Of a DNA stretch of 64,000 nt, positions 63,216 through 64,000 are shown piece by piece. Origin of the DNA: Halomonas denitrificans (GTDB lineage Bacteria > Pseudomonadota > Gammaproteobacteria > Pseudomonadales > Halomonadaceae); NCBI RefSeq assembly GCF_003056305.1, contig NZ_PYVX01000002.1, positions 186,001-250,000 on the forward strand. Reading direction: 5' to 3'. Each line of letters opens with the position of its first letter. The first letter of the stretch is position 1. Under the pieces are notes generated by a model. It was not told where the DNA came from. It saw nothing but the letters and a program-made list of their open reading frames with translations, and searched no databases. Position numbers and translations under genes: made by a program.

Positions 63216-64000
63216 ATGTTCGAGGTGAAACTGGATGATGAAGAAGGGCGAATCCGGGCGCTGGAGCGCCTCGAGATCCTTGATACCGATGAAGATTCGG
63301 CCTTCGAGAATGTCGCCACTCTCGTTCGTCAGGTCTTCAGGATGCCGATGAGCGGAGTGTCGCTGATCGATCGCCGTCGACACTGGTTCAAGGCCAGGCG
63401 GGGCATCGGCGAGCAGGAGTTCGCGCGCGAGCTCTCCTTCTGCTCCAGGACCATCGACCAGTCCAGCGCGTTGCTGATTTCCGACGCCCGCACGGATTCG
63501 CTCTATGCCGACCATCCCTTCGTGGTGGGAGAGCCCAATATCGTCTCCTACGCCGGCGTCCCGCTCACCACGCCGGATGGATACAACATCGGGAGCCTGT
63601 GCGTGATGGGCACGTCACCACGGGACTTCACGCCCGACGAGGTGGATATCCTTTCCAGTTTCGCCAGGATCCTGATCGACAGCATCGAACTGCGCCAGAC
63701 GGCATCCTCGGACGTCCTGACCGGGACCATGAACCGGCGTGCCTGGATGATGCGGGCGAAATCGGAATTGCGACGCGCGGCCCGGTACGGGCACCCGGCG
63801 TCCCTCGCCATCCTGGACATCGACAAGTTCAAGTCGGTCAACGATGCCTGGGGGCATCCGGCCGGGGATATAGTGATCGCCGCTCTCGCCAACCTGACGA
63901 TGGACATGGTGCGCGACTCCGACCTGTTTGGCCGGTTGGGCGGGGAGGAGTTCGCGCTGTTGATGCCGGAAACGTCGCAGGAGCAAGCGGCGATACTGGC
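63216..64000 (+). CDS. GAF-GGDEF diguanylate cyclase, N-terminal part (runs off the window)
   Basis: At least 261 aa, start ATG 63216 with GGGAGG 8 nt upstream. A GAF sensor domain (about 1-150: SAFENVATLVRQVF, SLIDRRRHWFKARRG, CSRTIDQ, NIVSYAGVPLTTPDGYNIGS, read in parts) is followed by a GGDEF domain starting SSDVLTGTMNRRAW. DIDKFKSVNDAWGHPAGD and RLGGEEFALLMPE (GGEEF active site) are intact, so it should make cyclic di-GMP. The GAF ligand is unknown. The C-terminal end, possibly with a further domain, lies outside the window. Nothing upstream suggests an operon. Confidence 0.92.
   Translation, partial: MFEVKLDDEEGRIRALERLEILDTDEDSAFENVATLVRQVFRMPMSGVSLIDRRRHWFKARRGIGEQEFARELSFCSRTIDQSSALLISDARTDSLYADHPFVVGEPNIVSYAGVPLTTPDGYNIGSLCVMGTSPRDFTPDEVDILSSFARILIDSIELRQTASSDVLTGTMNRRAWMMRAKSELRRAARYGHPASLAILDIDKFKSVNDAWGHPAGDIVIAALANLTMDMVRDSDLFGRLGGEEFALLMPETSQEQAAIL

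Overview
The window is high-GC (mostly well above 60%) Gram-negative chromosomal DNA, most likely from Halomonas or a close relative. The support is the gammaproteobacterial recC-recB-recD operon, two TRAP dicarboxylate-type transport operons, a malonate operon and many Tat/Sec exported proteins. This taxonomic call is inference. No rRNA, tRNA, CRISPR array or intact insertion sequence was seen.

Layout. 1-1255: a divalent-metal P-type ATPase (cut by the window edge) divergent from its MerR regulator. 1281-4077: LysR regulator/azoreductase pair and an ion-channel-like membrane protein. 4254-13237: a GntR-controlled catabolic operon (CoA-transferase, TRAP transporter, Aquifex-type aconitase, HMG-CoA-lyase-like enzyme, MFS carrier) for an unidentified carboxylic acid. 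13238-18300: an accessory region with two degenerate gene-start duplications, an AT-rich lipoprotein gene and an AT-rich two-gene module (DUF2290 protein + superfamily 1 helicase) that abuts the 3' end of recD. 18278-28112: recBCD, with a repeat-like palindrome inserted in frame in recB. 28296-33129: housekeeping and metabolic singles (phosphoesterase, GCS2-like ligase with an aspartoacylase-like hydrolase, Ogt, flavin reductase). 33192-41511: malonate utilisation (TRAP transporter, malonyl-CoA decarboxylase, malonyl-CoA synthetase, GntR) plus HAD and DsbA-like enzymes. 41684-53397: Na+/solute symporter with a 42-aa partner, EamA exporter/LysR pair, SelO, cupin, KatG, LysR/MmsA pair. 53712-60953: a same-strand cluster of exported proteins of unknown function (two DUF3604 PHP-like hydrolases, a YbaY-like lipoprotein, a beta-barrel-like protein, a parvulin-like protein, a HupE/UreJ-type membrane protein). 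61033-64000: an FAD-linked oxidase, an Old Yellow Enzyme remnant and the start of a GAF-GGDEF diguanylate cyclase.

How the genes work together. Several units are regulator-plus-target pairs with palindromic sites visible in the gap between them (MerR/ATPase, LysR/azoreductase, GntR/malonate, LysR/MmsA). The malonate operon imports malonate, activates it and decarboxylates it to acetyl-CoA. The two regions most worth study are the DUF3604-HupE/UreJ envelope cluster and the AT-rich helicase-DUF2290 module beside recBCD, which looks like a candidate defence island. At least five broken gene remnants (ion channel, nucleosidase, hydroxyacid dehydrogenase, Ogt, Old Yellow Enzyme) show repeated partial duplication and decay.
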